From: Phocaeicola_A sp045545095
Lineage (GTDB): Bacteria; Bacteroidota; Bacteroidia; Bacteroidales; Bacteroidaceae
Direction of reading: 5' to 3'
Assembly (NCBI GenBank): GCA_045545095.1
Contig: JAZQAG010000051.1
Span: 1-63,472, forward strand
DNA length: 63,472 nucleotides
The notes below the pieces were generated by a model. That model searched no databases, was not told the DNA's origin, and saw only the letters and a program-made list of their open reading frames with translations. Below, piece after piece: positions 61,938-63,472 of the stretch. The position numbers and the translations under genes are program-made. The stretch's first letter is position 1. Each line of letters starts with the position of its first letter.

Positions 61938-63472
61938 TAGTCCGCTCACCGTTAAAAGCGCAAAGCGCCTCCCTACACTCCTTGCGGTACGCCTTCACCG
62001 AGTTGGGAGCCAGACAAGCGGCGCGTGACATCATCTCCACATCATCCAACCCGAGAGCCATCAGGTAGCACATGGTCAGTTTCTTCCGCTCCAGACCACT
62101 GTTCGCCAACCGCTCATGCAAAGCCGGATTCTCTTGTTTCAACAATACTTCTAATAAAGGCAGATATTCCGACGGACGGATGTCATAGCGGGAAGTTTCC
62201 TCACCCGATTGCCGCAGTTGCAAAAGCATATCCACAGCTATGGGGGCATATCCTTGCAGCATGAAATGTTCTATCCGCAAATCAATCCCGTGAAGATGCT
62301 CAGCTTCAACCAGTCTGTCATTCTGTATTTTCAACTGCATCACCATACCCTTCAATTCCTTCTTAAGTTCCGCTTCACTACGATTCTTTTCACGGTTGAT
62401 CTCCCTCAGGTTCTTGATGTCGGTTTCCAGTTGCGTTATACTATCTCTCAAGCGGCAGATTTCTTCCCGATGTTCTTTCTTCATACCTCCCATCGTGCTC
62501 TTCATTCTTTCGACGACTTTGTTCTGCCTAGTCAACAAGCCTTTCAACTGCCCCATCCCTACTCTTGTCTCTGCCAATGAGCTTACAGTTTCAAGCAATT
62601 GATGTTCCTTCACCTCCAATTGCTTCCCATATCTCCGCCTCAGCACCTTCACCACATATACCGCCATAGCCGAAACAGCTATCACACCTATGCCCCATCC
62701 CCATTGCCAGCGGTGTGCCGTACGATTCTCCTCCTCCAATCGGAAGGCCCTCATCCGATAAGGTATTTCAGCGACCTCTGTCGTCTTGCGCCGCAGGGTG
62801 ATGTCATTGTCATACCATCGGTAAAGGTCATGGTAGCGTACCGCTTTTTCCAGTTCCCCCAACCGTTTGTGTATCCGGTACAAATGCAGATAGCCTCCAC
62901 ATTGCATCAGGCTGTCCCCACTTTCAAGCAGTTTCTCGGCATAGGGAACTGCTTTTCCATATTCCTTTGTCTCATAATAGAGGGTGGCAAAACAAGAATA
63001 TACATTATATATATAAGAGGAATCAACGGGATGCTCCTCACTCTCCTTCAATATCTGTTCTGCCTCATCGTATTTCTTACAATTTATTAAAAACGATGCA
63101 TAATTCTGTAGTAACAGCCCTGCATTCTTGTGCCCGGGCATATTTTGGGCGTGAAGCAATCCAAACTTATAATAGACCTCGGCACTATCCCGTTCATTTA
63201 TCATTTCATACATATATGCTATTTGGCCACAAGCTGAAATAACATAATGTACAGAATCACCTAGCAGTTTGTAGCTATATGATTTCTTATAATATTTCAA
63301 AGCTTCACCAAACAATTCCTGTTTCGCCAATAACAATGCATAATGACTGCATAACAATGCCTTGTACTGATTATCCTCCACTCCCTCGAATGCCTGTTCT
63401 CCAGCCACAAAAGCCTCCGCGGCAGCTTCCACCTCTCCATGCTGTTTATGCACCAATCCCTTATATAGCAAA
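61921..63472 (-). CDS. TPR/transmembrane/coiled-coil regulator, 5' end missing
   Basis: At least 517 codons are present; the reading frame continues past the window end, so the start and signal peptide are not seen. The visible order is a TPR-like helical region (about 1-220: YKGLVHKQHGEVEAAAEAF; YNVYSCFATLYYETKEYGKAVPYAEKLL), one transmembrane helix (WGWGIGVIAVSAMAVYVVKVL, about 253-275), a coiled coil (about 290-370: ITQLETDIKNLREINREKNRSEAELKKEL) and a C-terminal helix-turn-helix-like end (RAACLAPNSVKAYRKECREAL). This matches Bacteroides membrane-bound TPR transcription regulators. The stop codon lies in a heptamer repeat. Confidence 0.85.
   Translation of the reverse strand, partial: LLYKGLVHKQHGEVEAAAEAFVAGEQAFEGVEDNQYKALLCSHYALLLAKQELFGEALKYYKKSYSYKLLGDSVHYVISACGQIAYMYEMINERDSAEVYYKFGLLHAQNMPGHKNAGLLLQNYASFLINCKKYDEAEQILKESEEHPVDSSYIYNVYSCFATLYYETKEYGKAVPYAEKLLESGDSLMQCGGYLHLYRIHKRLGELEKAVRYHDLYRWYDNDITLRRKTTEVAEIPYRMRAFRLEEENRTAHRWQWGWGIGVIAVSAMAVYVVKVLRRRYGKQLEVKEHQLLETVSSLAETRVGMGQLKGLLTRQNKVVERMKSTMGGMKKEHREEICRLRDSITQLETDIKNLREINREKNRSEAELKKELKGMVMQLKIQNDRLVEAEHLHGIDLRIEHFMLQGYAPIAVDMLLQLRQSGEETSRYDIRPSEYLPLLEVLLKQENPALHERLANSGLERKKLTMCYLMALGLDDVEMMSRAACLAPNSVKAYRKECREALCAFNGERTMKGDG

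Overview
The window is chromosomal DNA of a Bacteroidales bacterium, most likely Bacteroides or Phocaeicola. The evidence is two SusC/SusD pairs, a fused murF-alr gene, a porQ-cmk-ispH cluster, a dxs-trkA-trkH cluster, an exbB-exbD-exbD operon with an extra membrane protein, and promoters with the Bacteroides -7 signature TAnnTTTG. There are no rRNA genes, transposases, phage genes or CRISPR arrays. One tRNA (Ser, anticodon GGA) is present.

Region 1 (about 0.2-18.2 kb, all minus strand) is a polysaccharide-utilisation-like locus. Read from its promoter it runs: four-repeat fasciclin (FAS1) lipoprotein, SusC, SusD, FAS1 lipoprotein, FAS1 lipoprotein, SusC, SusD, GH30 glycosidase. It looks like a duplicated FAS1/SusC/SusD module serving one secreted hydrolase, and no dedicated regulator sits beside it. 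It is the best candidate here for an undercharacterised system: FAS1 proteins may play the surface glycan-binding or adhesive role normally filled by SusE/SusF-like proteins.

Region 2 (18.7-26.2 kb) is housekeeping: rpsA, rnz, an ECF sigma/anti-sigma-like/Spy-like operon, folA and thyA (minus), and an RsmF-like rRNA methyltransferase. Region 3 (26.4-31.7 kb, minus) holds tonB, a polyprenyl synthase, tatD, tRNA-Ser and the exbB/exbD operon, which would energise the SusC transporters of region 1. Region 4 (32.0-36.6 kb, plus) has porQ-cmk-ispH, pfkA and a second ECF sigma factor. Region 5 (36.8-48.6 kb, plus) has a giant alpha-2-macroglobulin-like protein without a thioester and a tripartite RND efflux operon. 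Region 6 (48.6-53.1 kb, minus) has GSCFA, murF-alr and an endonuclease/exonuclease/phosphatase-family lipoprotein. Region 7 (53.2-63.5 kb) has dxs-trkA-trkH, rsmD, a DUF3822 gene, a pilin-like membrane protein gene, a RecD-like helicase and a TPR/coiled-coil regulator cut by the window end.

The intergenic DNA is unusually structured. A roughly 130-bp element with three copies of the palindrome TATCTTAAGATA at exact 22-bp spacing occurs twice. Two unrelated arrays also have a 22-bp period. An inverted pair of nonamer triplets separates susD from the GH30 gene. A composite of heptamer arrays and an inverted-repeat element lies between the last two genes, and the heptamers provide the stop codons of both. 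These are sequence observations; any function proposed for them is inference.
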